Shown: piece after piece, positions 21,401-31,700 of the stretch | Numbering within the stretch: the first letter of the stretch is position 1 | How the letters are laid out: each line of letters begins with the position of its first letter | Source: Luzula sylvatica | Lineage: Eukaryota > Streptophyta > Magnoliopsida > Poales > Juncaceae | NCBI GenBank assembly: GCA_946800325.1 | Contig: OX326959.1 | Location: forward strand, 51,779,784 to 51,843,783 | Direction: 5' to 3' | DNA length: 64,000 nucleotides | Translations under genes and position numbers: made by a program | Notes under the pieces: generated by a model | Told to the model about the DNA's origin: nothing | What the model saw: only the letters and a program-made list of their open reading frames with translations | Databases searched by the model: none

Positions 21401-22381
21401 ATCATAGGAAACGACATTCCGATGCTTACGGATGTTAAGAAGTATTTAAATACTCGTTTCGCTATGAAAGATTTGGGCGAGGCCGCTTATATATTAGGCG
21501 TGAGGATTTATAGAGATAGATCCAAGAAGTTACTCGGCTTGAGTCAAAGCACGTACATCGACAAAGTGTTGACACGGTTTTCAATGCAAAATTCGAAGAA
21601 AGGACTTCTTCCAATGTCGAGTGGCATATCGTTTTCTAAAGCTCAATGTCCGACATCGAGCGAAGATAAGAATGCGATGAGTATTGTTCCATACGCTTCG
21701 GCGGTTGGATCAATTATGTATGCCATGATTTGTACGCGCCCCGATGTGTCGTATGCATTGAGCGTCGTTTCGCGTTACCAATCTAATCCAGGGGATATGC
21801 ATTGGATCGCGGTTAAGAACATCCTTAAGTACTTACGAAGAACTAAGGATCAATTTCTAATTTATGGTGGAAAGACATCCGGGTTGGTCATCAATGGATA
21901 TGCCGACGCCAGTTTCCAAACATGTGTCGATGACTTTCGATCACAAAGCGGATACGTGTTTTGTCTAAATGGTGGAGCGGTAGTTTGGAAGAGTTCCAAA
22001 CAACCCACGATAGCAGACTCTACAACTGAATCGGAGTATATTGCGGCTTCCGAAGCAGCAAAGGAGGCGGTTTGGATCAAGAAGTTTGTGTCGGAGCTTG
22101 GTGTAGTCCCGAGCATCTCGGAACCTGTAGTTGTGTATTGCGACAATACGGGCGCAATAGCACAATCCAAGGAACCGAGGGCACATCACCGCTCCAAGCA
22201 CATACTCAGAAAATTTCACTTGATCCGTGAGATTTTGCAAAGGAAGGATGTGATCATTGAGAAGATTGATACTGACAGGAATGTTGCGGACCCGTTTACT
22301 AAGCCACTCTCGCAAGCTAAGCACGATTATCATGCGAAAGCTATAGGTTTGAGATACCTAGAGGAGGAAGAGAGTAGTTAG
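18410..22381 (+). CDS. Copia gag-pol polyprotein, intact
   Basis: One frame of 1323 aa. Gag begins SIRSTLEKDKLVGRNYFDWH, with a CCHC zinc knuckle CFHCHKAGHWKRDC (about residues 251-264). The aspartic protease has WVLDTGCGTHIC (Asp near 302). The integrase has an HCRLGH zinc-binding start (about 440), then Asp in HSDVCGP (about 502), DDHSRYG (about 523) and the Glu in NGMSERRN (about 601). RT has YVDDILIIGND (about 992), and RNase H has YADASF (about 1165) and DSTTESEY (about 1203). No stop or frameshift separates Gag from Pol, so the ratio must be set some other way. The start is the first ATG of the frame, after a long leader. All catalytic motifs I can check are present. Confidence 0.96.
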   Translation: MSSSNTNTMSIRSTLEKDKLVGRNYFDWHRNLRIVLRQEGKSHVLDTELVEPGPDATAEEKAAFEKLKKDSNDVTCLMLACMDASLQKQFEDSDAHIIDVVLKEMFQEQERIERFSTLKELVNCKMPSGSSVSSHVLKVQALIDRLEKLGEKLSKIMQQDLILCALPPMFSPFVTNYHMHSMDKTIPELHGMLKNFESETLKSSGENRARVAGNVLTIQNKDRKRSKSKGGSAKKRSKPNKKGKEKSKDETCFHCHKAGHWKRDCKSYLEEVKKGKAVSATGLSGINVIEVNISTMTNWVLDTGCGTHICRNMQVLQNSRRLEKGEVDLRVGNGARVAAFAVGVVNLTLPSGLILVLNNCYYVPTLCKNIISVSKLANDGYEFVIRNNEFSICKDSIIYGNVLLENGLYVLDFDHGNNKSIYNVNAKRINSKVDNRTFFWHCRLGHVNEKRIARLHKDGMLDSFELDSFGNCESCLLGKMTKAPFSKVGERSNDLLELIHSDVCGPMSIEARGGYRYFVTFTDDHSRYGYIYLMRTKAETFEKFKEFQNEVENQLGKKIKAIRSDRGGEYLSYEFEDHLKDCGIVPQWTPAGTPQWNGMSERRNRTLLDMVRSMMSQTSLPKSFWGFALETAAFLLNRIPSKSVHKTSYEMWFGNSPKLSFVKIWGCEAYVRKLISDKLEPKSEKCLFVGYPKETKGYYFYLPIENKVFVARRGVFLEEDFISRRVNGTEIDLEEIRDPQTNVEPMNADPISSNVEDPESSAQGAVRRSGRIRQEPIRYGFIVANDDEVEFIDDEPTSYREAMKSEDSDKWQTAMKSEIQSMYDNQVWNLIDPPPGVKPVGCKWVFKKKTDMDGNVNTYKARLVAKGFKQIHGVDYEETFSPVAMLKSIRILLAISTYYDYEIWQMDVKTAFLNGNLEEDVYMTQPEGFVDSKSPNKVCKLQRSIYGLKQASRSWNIRFDEVIREYNFVKNVEEPCVYKKVSGSRVVFLVLYVDDILIIGNDIPMLTDVKKYLNTRFAMKDLGEAAYILGVRIYRDRSKKLLGLSQSTYIDKVLTRFSMQNSKKGLLPMSSGISFSKAQCPTSSEDKNAMSIVPYASAVGSIMYAMICTRPDVSYALSVVSRYQSNPGDMHWIAVKNILKYLRRTKDQFLIYGGKTSGLVINGYADASFQTCVDDFRSQSGYVFCLNGGAVVWKSSKQPTIADSTTESEYIAASEAAKEAVWIKKFVSELGVVPSISEPVVVYCDNTGAIAQSKEPRAHHRSKHILRKFHLIREILQRKDVIIEKIDTDRNVADPFTKPLSQAKHDYHAKAIGLRYLEEEESS

Positions 22382-23544
22382 TTATCTAAAACGATAGTTT
22401 CGTAGGACGAGATTAGTCTAATAGATTAGTAAACGTTGTATCACCCCAAACTTATCTTATAGTAATGCAATTTCAGAATTTTAAAATTTTTCATTTTTGC
22501 ATCTATCTTATATGCAAATTGTGTGCTGGGTTGTGTAATATGATTGTTACATGAACCTTGATTTGAACTTGTGTGGACGTCGACATGGTTGAGGACCATG
22601 TGCAGCGAAACCGTCACACTTAAAGTGTCATTTCTAAACATCCCTAGTCACGGATCAGCTTGCTTAAGAGAGAAGCATTTCTATTATTAGATAATAGACT
22701 GAACGCGTACACTAGTACGTTTGCCGAGGAGATGATTATGTTTTGCTAATCATGGGACAAAGGAGTTTGTCGAATCGGGAACGTAGATATATGTTAGGTT
22801 ACATGTATTGGATATGACCGAAGCCGCGAGACCATGACATGGTTTAGTCATTATAGATGGACTTGCGACGGATGGGGTTTTAGATTCTTCATACTTGAGG
22901 GGATCATTGATTGCGTTACGTGCGTAACACAATGCTTTGATATGATCTTACGCTCACCGTAACAGGGAGTTAAAAGGGTCATCATTGGGTATTGTCCGAA
23001 ACACGGAATTCAATGTGAGTCTCCAAGATAGGAATTGTTTATTCCGAAAGGAAGAGATATCTCTTAGGCGCCGCTCGATGAGTCGATTAACGAAAACTGT
23101 GGCCACAGTCAATGATATTAATGGTTAATATCGATTGAAATTTGTTAACTCAACTCGGAATCGGGGAATAAGTATAGTTAATCAAATTATAAGGATGACT
23201 ATTACCGTGCCTTTTGATTAATGGATATCGTAAACAAGAGAACTAGTAACCGCTATTCGAGATAGGCACAATGATCACAATCATTTTTCGTTTAACATGG
23301 GTAGCTATGATGGAGTGACTAGATCCCGCTCATGAGCTTGTAGGCATTGGAAACAACCTACTGCCATCGTTAAGTCGAACCTACATGGTCACACAACGAG
23401 TCGTACTAAGTCGGGCTTGATCATAAAATCGGCACATTGGATGTGCATAGCTTGGTATTTGATACGCGAGCTATATTCTCTAAAATCGTGCGTATTGGAT
23501 ATGCATGAGTACCTTTTAGGTAGATCTGAAATTGAGTGGGAGAC
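22382..23544 (+). other. Copia 3' untranslated internal region
   Basis: No frame of note between the gag-pol stop and the 3' LTR. This 1.16 kb is longer than in compact copia elements. Its last 620 bases are matched, inverted, by the relic at 49054-49672, so the stretch is a conserved part of the family. The polypurine tract GAGTGGGAGA directly precedes the LTR (about 23535-23544). Confidence 0.85.
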
Positions 23545-24518
23545 TGAAAGAAATACAGTTTCGGATCAACCGTAAAAGTGTACACAAGGATAAACGAATG
23601 TAGTCGTACATTCGTGGCCATAACTTTCAGTGGGAAAATCCAATTAGAATGGTTCAAATTGGGTTAGATAGATAATGAGATTATCTACAACCTTCATATA
23701 GAAATATATTTCATATGAACGAAGTATAAGTGTCGTTTCTGTGAAATACCGAAAGGGTGCAACAGTATGACATACAGTTAGTAAAACAGTCATAACTTTT
23801 GCATACGAACTCCAATTGGGCTGGGCCAAATTGGGTTGAGTAGATAATAAGATTATCTACAAATTTTGTGTTGGTTGAGTTTCTGTCAGAGAAATTTATC
23901 AATTTCGTCTGGACAGAATACTGAACAGGTTCATACAGTTTTCTGTGTGAAAGGGTGTATATTGGATATACATGCCTTTTGGCTAATCCTTATCCTATTA
24001 GGTATAAATAGGATTTTCTCTCTCATCTTCACTAAGGAATTCAGAAGTAATTCAAAGCAATATTCTGCCCAAGACACAAGAAAAAGAGCAAATTCAGATT
24101 TGATCTTTTGTGAGTGAAAAGGCACGAAGAGAGATTAATAGAGAATCGATCGAGATCAAGCAAGTGCACCGATACATCGTCTAGGCAGGTGTATCCGTGT
24201 CCGGCGTCTTCCGACTCAAGGTGGATACGTGTGGAGGAGCAACACTTGGGGCTCTCCGTTGTGATCGAACCGAAGGATCGAAGAACGGGAACGAACGGTG
24301 AAGGACGCACGGTGTGGGACGCGCGTAAAGTCACCAACGTGACCGGAGGAATAGGAGGCAGCGATCAACCCTTCGTGTTCCATCAATTTGGAACTGGTAT
24401 GGATCTAACCTTCTATTTGCATCGTACCCTCGAAGTCGTGGCGTGATCTCGGGAATCGGGGAATCGGACCGGGCCTACATATCCGCTGCGCGGGCCCCGG
24501 GCCGGGGATTTCCCAACA
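23545..24518 (+). repeat. Copia 3' LTR
   Basis: 974 bp, starting TGAAAGAAATACAG and ending CCCAACA. It is followed by the target duplication gcctc. Confidence 0.95.
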
Positions 24519-24587
24519 GCCTCCACCCCAAGATCGCCCCAAAATCGCCCCGCTTCTGTCTCCCGCGACCCAAATGACGGTCTCGTC

Positions 24588-24601
24588 GTGTTAGCTAATT
24601 T
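24588..24601. repeat. Target-site duplication, right copy
   Basis: gtgttagctaattt, matching 14895-14908. It marks the 5' end of the poly(A)-tailed retroposon. The LINE resumes immediately after. Confidence 0.88.
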
Positions 24602-24894
24602 TATCGAGTAGCTTTTGCACCACACAAGATCAATGATAAGAACATACCCAATTGTCTTTTACAATGGTATTGCATTCGGGACATTTTAACAAAAGCCGCT
24701 CAAACTTTAAGGATTTCTTTGGTTTTGATTCATCTTTGAGAAGGAGAAAGTTAACGGGGACATGATCCGAGGTTACCATAGTAAGGTCCCTCGTTTCGGG
24801 AATTATATTAAGCATGAGGAAGTGATTAGAAATTAGGATCCAGTCAATCTTGGAGAGAAATGGGGAGCTTCGTTTATCAGACTATGTAAAACGT
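24602..24894 (-). mobile_element. LINE endonuclease end, degenerate
   Basis: On the minus strand this reads SKIDWILISNHF..., then TSDHVPVNF, the SDH motif of APE-type LINE endonucleases. It continues with a linker resembling SLKFERLLLKCPECNTIVKDNW. A TAG replaces an expected Trp codon upstream, and homology fades near 24894, so the element is 5'-truncated. It joins in order with 12646-14894 once the nested block is removed. Confidence 0.82.
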
Positions 24895-25787
24895 TTAACG
24901 TCAAAAAATGGAAATAGCTTCGAGTTTAGTTTCTTGTAAACAAAAAAACATTACATCCGGACTCAAGAATCGAGTCTTTTACTACGTTGCATTTCTCACT
25001 ACATCCGAGTACTCTCACGTTCCCCGACAAAAAAAATTACAAGATTTAAATAACATAGTTCGCTACAATAACTTCAAGAAATCGACTAATAATAGCCTTG
25101 ACCATCTTCATCATCGTAGTCAATTTCATAATCGACTTAAGTCTTCATTATTTTCATTTTCTGGTTATACAACATCTGTTGCCACATTGAGAGAAAAATT
25201 TCATTAGTAATTAGAAGAGGTTCATTACTGTATCTTATGATTATTATCCACTGATGGACTCGATCTCATGGGCTCATCGTGATTGATAGTTGGGTATAGC
25301 CCACAAAGCAATTTAATTTTCTCAATTGTTTTTAAGGATGAAGGAGAAGAACAAAGCAATATATACTTGAAAAGTTTGAAATTCTATTAAAACATAATTC
25401 TGAATCTGGACACTCTTAATTAATGTAAAAAAACTAGACTCTTAATTAAAAAAAAAGAAAAAAAAGAAGAAGAAGAAGAAGAACAAAGCAATGTATAGTT
25501 GAACTACCCTTTCCAACTATGACCATTATACAACAGTGGGGCCTCACTCTCTTATTATATAATACAACATACAAGCAATCCATTAGAGAAAATCCGTCCA
25601 TCTAATTAAATTTATCTCATCTTAACTCTAAGCCATTGAATGAAGAATAAATAGCCAGATTAAAAAAAAAAATGAATAAAAAGCAAGAACCAAATTTTCC
25701 GTTCCTCTTTAGTTAGGAAACTCTACTCTTTTTTAATTTGATCTTAGAAGCATTTCTAGGTCAGAGAGAGAAAGAAAGAATAAAAAA
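24895..25787. other. Downstream flank of the DEMETER-like gene
   Basis: AT-rich, with a (GAA)n run near 25466-25483. It should include the 3' UTR and polyadenylation region of the minus-strand glycosylase gene. No independent gene seen. Confidence 0.6.
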
Positions 25788-28700
25788 CTAGTCTTCGACT
25801 TTGGTAGTTTTGCTACCATTTTTATTTTGTTTATTACTAGCTGGAAAATGGAGCCTTGCATATAACGGCCTCGGTGCCCTCGTTACTCTATCAAATCCTC
25901 TTACGCATACAAAACCTTCATTCATTTTTTTTTTCCAAAAGTTAACAATCAATTACTTGTTATTAAATTAAATTAAAATTAAAATCTAATATAAAGGTTA
26001 ATAACATACCTCTCCAGAAGCAATGCTGGATATCTTCGGTTGATAATCCTACAAAACACCAATCAAATAAATTAGAAACGAATAATAAAAAAAAACATTT
26101 TTATTTTTAAAAACATACCTTTAAATATAGTAGTAACGGATGTGCCGAAGTAAACGGTTCTTCTCGGAAGATTCCAGATCCATTCTCTGGGGATGTCTAC
26201 TGGCTGACGACTCGATCCGTGATCAGCAAATAACTTTCAAAAACACACATTTTATAATTAATATCATACTAATGTAACAACAATAATAATAGTAGCAGAA
26301 AATTAATAACAATAATAAATATTGTTAATATTAGTTACCTCATTGACTTGAAAGTAGGTTCCATTGAGGGGAAAGCTTCCTCTCATTGCCGTACGGCACG
26401 GTATCTCCAATTCAAACAAAAAAAAATTAGTCTCGACTTAAGGGTCATATGTGCTTAAAAGTACACAAAAAGAAATCGAAATATTAATTACCAAGATGGT
26501 TCCTCGGACGACTTCACGCCGCGCTTCTTTGATACCAACACATCTTCTACACGCTTCCTCATCACATAATTCACTCACATCTTGACATATGCATAGCGAC
26601 TTTGGAGGCTCCGTCGACATTGCCGTTTCACCTACAATTTTGTATTTCATTGAGCACGGTTTACGATGCTATTTAATTTTTTCTTTTGAATTTAAATTAT
26701 TCGTCGGTCTTACCTGGTGTCCAAATGGAGAGAAGATAGGGGCACGGGTCGTCACGTTCCCTCGGTTCATACTGAAATAATATTACAATAAATTATAAAT
26801 AGTTAGTTATATATTTTCTAATTTTGTATAGATAATTTTTCGAGTTGTGATGTTGAGGAAATTTACTCCGGCCAATAGAGCATGGTTATCAGGAAGCTCA
26901 TACCTACAATATTAAAAAAAAAAATTATAAACTAATAATTAGATTTTTTTGTGTATAAGAGAAGAAAAACATACACTTGATGTTCGGTTCTAAGGCGGCT
27001 AATATTCTTCAATTTAGGAGTAGGCAAAAACGCTTGATCAGGCGAAATGGCGACCAAGGCCTTGGACATTTCGGCCTCTTGAATCTCCAAATTGTTCTTC
27101 TTTATATAATTCTTCAAATTCTCGGTGAATTCCTCGAGATCCAATTTAATGGTGGGGATTTCTTCAGGATCTTCTTCTAGAAACGCGTCTTCTATGGCCT
27201 TTTCCTTATCCGGTTCGGGCGAATCGGGCTCTTCGATTATCGGTTCGTTGGTGATTGGCTTTTGAGTTTGGTTCTGGATTTGGTTTTGGCTTGGAGAAGG
27301 GAGGCTTAAGCGAGGGAGATTGGGGATTGGAGGTGCCCAATTGGTGGTGGAACTGGAGGGGAAGCCGGTTTGGGTTGGTGGAGCCTGGGATGTGGAGGGT
27401 TTGAATGGAGGTGTCCAGTTAGTGGTGGAACTGGAGGGGAGGCCGATTTGGCGTGGTGGAGCCTGGTAAGTGGAGGGGTTGAATGGAGGTGTCATGTTGT
27501 TGGTTGAACTGGAGGGGAGGCCGAGTTGGGGTGGTGGAGCCTGGGAAGTGGAGGGGTTGACTGGAGGTGTCATGTTGTTGGTTGAACTGGAGGGATTGGA
27601 GGAGGATGGTAGTAGGCTTTTGTCATCTGGCCCAGGTAAAGCCAGTCTTGCACTGCATTATTATAATATATAATATATTAATATTTCAATTAGTGATATT
27701 TTTATGCAAATTTATATAAGATATAAAAATGGAATTTGAATTTGAATATTACCTAGCAAAAGCACTTGCAAAATGTTTGCATTCGGCTCTCATAGGACAT
27801 GCATTGCAATTTGGCTTGCTCTTAGTACAGAAAACCTGTATAAAAAAATAACAAAATTAATATATTAAATAAACTTATAACTTCTGATAATTTACATATA
27901 ATCGTGCATATCATAATAAGTCTGTAATATTTATTACCTTTCCAAACGTTATCATTTGATAATGCAATTCGTACCTATATAAAAAGCAAATAATTAGTAA
28001 ATTCATAGACAAAAATCATTCATGAGTTTTGGAAATAATTTAAAAAAATATATATGTAACACGTACAATGTCCTTTGATCAAGGTTGCATAGCCGAGGCC
28101 AGAGATACTTCTGAATGTTCTCCAATATAGGATACCTTCAAAAATAAAAAATATTAAATCCAATTCTGTAAAAATTCCAATTCAAAAAAAAAAAAAAAAT
28201 TCTGTAAAAATAAATATTAAATCAAATTCTCTGCAAAAATACTATTATATACTTACATCTCTAGAAGATGCAATTGAAGGGATTCAGGTAAAGGCTGAAG
28301 CGGGACCCATCCAAGTCTCACACAAATTCGTCCCACGTTCGTATCCACCTGACAACAAAATCATTAATTCAATAATGTATTTTTTTTAATAAAGTATGAC
28401 TTAGGGTTTAGCATTCTTTTTAAATAATATTTTCATTCAAATCTTACAGGAAAAGCAAGATGGTGAAGGGTCAATAAACGAACACACTCGACACTCTTCA
28501 ATCCGAGTCCCCTTATACTCAAAAGATAATCCCTAAAAGAACAAATAAATTATTCAATAACTCCACTTAAAATAAAAATTAGGGTTTTTGACTTAAAATA
28601 TTATATCTTACTTTGCTTTGTCAGGATCTACATCTCGCAACCATTCAAGGTCAGTAGCACCATGGTCCCTCACGAGTCTATCCAGAAAATCCTACATAAT

Positions 28701-31700
28701 TAAAAAAATAAAATTCATTAATTAATTACAAATTAAATCAAATAATAAAAGAAAAGAAAAAAGAAAGTACGATTATTAGTAGTAAGTACCTTAATGCGCT
28801 CAGCGAGCATATTATTCATGCCGCGTTCTCGAATGGCGTCAGACAATTCTCTGACGCTGGTACGTCTAAGAGCATCGTAATCGAGAGAATCCATGAAATT
28901 GTGATCTCTTTCCTTTTTGACCCCTTCGGGACGAACCCCTCTTCTCAGACTGTCCCAATCGAAATCAGGCTTCTTTCCCTTACTACCCACGCCTTTCCCC
29001 TTTTTAGGCGTCTTATTATTTTTATTATTATTAATGTTATTGTTATTGCTCGAATCTCCTTCGCTTATCACCGTACCGTCCATCGTCTTCTGCACGGTTT
29101 CCGATGCAGTCTTCGAAGGGTTCTGCACGGTTTCCAAGGCAGACTTTGGCGAGCTGTCCTTCGAGGCGTTGTGCACGGCTTCGGAGGAGGTCTTTGAGGG
29201 GTTCGAAAGATTTTGCGGGGTAGGGGTATTTTCGATATTTTCTCTGATTTTAACCATAGGTGTTATTGGTTGAGGCGGTGAGGTTTTGTTGACCCTCGGC
29301 CATTGTGGAATACTTATTTCAGTATTACTCGCATTAAACATATCAGGCACAAAAGAAGATGTGGAATAATGGTTATTCCCATTCTGAGGGTGCGAATAGT
29401 CATTGATTCCTCCAGAAGGGCAAGCGGAATAGTTATTCTCAATCTGGGAATAACTCTCCAAGTTATTGGAATAAAAACAAGACGCACCTATCTCAGTATC
29501 CACCTTATTCAAATCTGGGAACAACTCCACGGCCCTGTTCGACTCGGCCAACTGCAAAAGCTGAGTATACGAGGTATTCATCGGGATAAACGGGTCCATG
29601 TCGTAAAAAAAACTCGACCCGATATGATTCTCAGGGGAACTCTGCGAAGAAACCACCGAATTTTGGGAAGAAACAGTTGAGTTCTGCTCCTCGCTCGAAT
29701 TATTCATCACCAATTCGGGCCCGCTGTCAGGAGACGACTCGCTCAATTTTTTACCGTTATTATTAATAATAATATTATTATTATTTTCTTTGTTGCTCCC
29801 CTGCGACGAATTGTTTTCGTCCTTTTCCTCCGAGTTCAAGAGAGAGCTTAAGTCTGTGAAGTCCTCTTCGATTATTACTATTTCCTTCGGGATGTTGGGG
29901 GTTTGGAGATTGAGGAAGCTTCGAATGCTGAGAGAGTTCTCGTTAACGTGTTGCGGGTTAACCGATTGGGCCTTGGGTCCGTATTTCGAGACTAGACCCA
30001 TGAATGCGGAGCTAGAAAGATGGTCCGAAACGTTCTGAGTGAGAAACACGCCCACAACCGAATCCACCACCGATCCTTTCCATGGAGAGAATCTTCGATC
30101 CCCTACAAAAATCATCAATAAAAAAAGTATTAAATATATATTTCTTGCTTTGCAAGAAAACCAACGAAAAGGAAAGAATATAACAATACCTTGAACGAGA
30201 TGCATTCGAGAAATGAAAGAAGCGATGCGACCTCTCAAAACGACTCGTTCTTCCTCCAAAGTCTTCTCATTACTCTCATCTAATGGTTCATAAGCCTCGC
30301 CCATTAACAAATTCCAAACCTGATTCGTTATGGGGCTCAACACCACTCGAGCTCTCGACTGTTTCTTCTTTTTCTTATCCACGTCATACACTACCATAGT
30401 ACCGGTACCGGTACCGGTCACTCCCCCATACGGTACCATTGCGTAGCATTGTTGTGCATGTCCTTGTACCGGTGCGGTTTCGATTCGGTTTATATCTAAG
30501 AGTTTCATCTTTTGAACGATCAAGTCAAGAATGTATTGGAAATCAACCGCTGACATGGTCGATGATGACATGGTCAATGATGACATGGCGATTGGTGATG
30601 TCGATGGTTTTCTTCCTCGCGGTTTCCGTTGTTTTTCCTTAGCGGGTGGGGTCGAAAGAGGATCCAATACCAATACCTCCTTGACTGCCTTTGGGCGGCC
30701 TCTTTTCTTCGCTTCGGGTTTCGGGGCTGGACTCTGAACTGGAGATTTTGCAGGAGGGCTCGGTTGAGGAGAGTTAGCAATAATCAATGCATTGTTCGAG
30801 TATTGATTCACGAGACTAGTTTTTTCAGAGTAATTAACCACAGATTGAATTTGATTCACGAGACTAGTTTTTTCAGAGTAAGTAACCACATGTTGAGTCT
30901 GATTCATTTGACTTGTGGTCAAATTGTTAACATTGTTGACTACTGGTGGTGCTGGTTTTAGTGGGTTCGGTTCTGACATGAACCAGTGAGGCTGCCTATC
31001 AGGTGTTGACACCTGGCAGTTCGTACTGGATCGAGAAGTATTAGGCGTACCGTTTAGAAACTGTTGAGCTTGAGAATGAGAGATCTGCTTCTTTTGTAAC
31101 TCCACCATTCTCTGAGCATCAGCCAACGAGAACACTCCGCCTGTGGGCCCTGCCGCATTATGCAATTGAGTAGAATTGTATGAAGAAGAATTGGGTAACA
31201 CTCCACCTGTGGGCCCCACAGCATTATGCAATTGAGTAGAATTTGATGAAGAAGAATTGGGCCTTGTTGTTCCATTTTGGTAGAAGTTATTATTATTATT
31301 ATTATTGTTCATAATAATATTTGTGCCGTCCGTTATTCTCATCTTCTTGGGAGTCTGGATAATTTGAGACCAATTAGAATTACCACCAAGTTGCAAAAGG
31401 GCATTATGGTCTCTTTTATTTCCAATGTCCAAACCATATTTGCATAAACTCTCCCTGATTAATTGCTCGTTTCTCTTCGCCAAAGCCAACAAACCACTTG
31501 GGACTATATTTCTCTCACTTGGGTGAAAGTAATTGTTATTATTGTTCATAAGATGGTTATTTGGTTGTTGCATTTGAGGCATTGGTGGATAAGGATACCC
31601 TGAGAAATTCATACCCGACCCGTTATTGACCTGCTTCGTATTGGCAGTTAACCCATTCTGTGTTGAAGAGGCAGGAGGAAACGCTCTGTCGAATTCCTCT

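Larger units (their letters stand above)
15910..24518 (+). mobile_element. Full-length Ty1/copia LTR retrotransposon
   Basis: The element is 8.6 kb with 5-bp target duplications gcctc (15905-15909 and 24519-24523), LTRs of 976 and 974 bp that start TG and end CA, a PBS, a PPT and one uninterrupted gag-pol frame. Gene order is gag, protease, integrase, RT, RNase H, which defines copia. The LTRs differ at only a handful of places (for example near 16231/23866 and in the last 30 bases), so insertion was recent. All parts needed for movement look present, so it may be active or recently active. It has long untranslated stretches on both sides of the frame (about 1.5 kb and 1.2 kb). Confidence 0.96.
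14909..24587 (-). mobile_element. Poly(A)-tailed GC-rich retroposon, split by copia
   Basis: Without the copia insertion this is about 1.07 kb long. On the minus strand it begins near 24587 (CGACGAGACCG), passes the copia site, and runs through GC-rich tandem repeats. It then has an AT-rich 3' part and ends in a hairpin (14944-14962) and a poly(A) of about 30 (T on plus, 14906-14936). The long target duplication and poly(A) are the mark of target-primed insertion by LINE machinery. I see no RT frame, no Pol III boxes and no convincing protein, so it is non-autonomous: a SINE-like or composite element, or a retrocopy of a non-coding transcript. The layout (GC-rich repeats plus tailed 3' end) recalls composite retroposons such as primate SVA, by analogy only. 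Confidence 0.75.
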
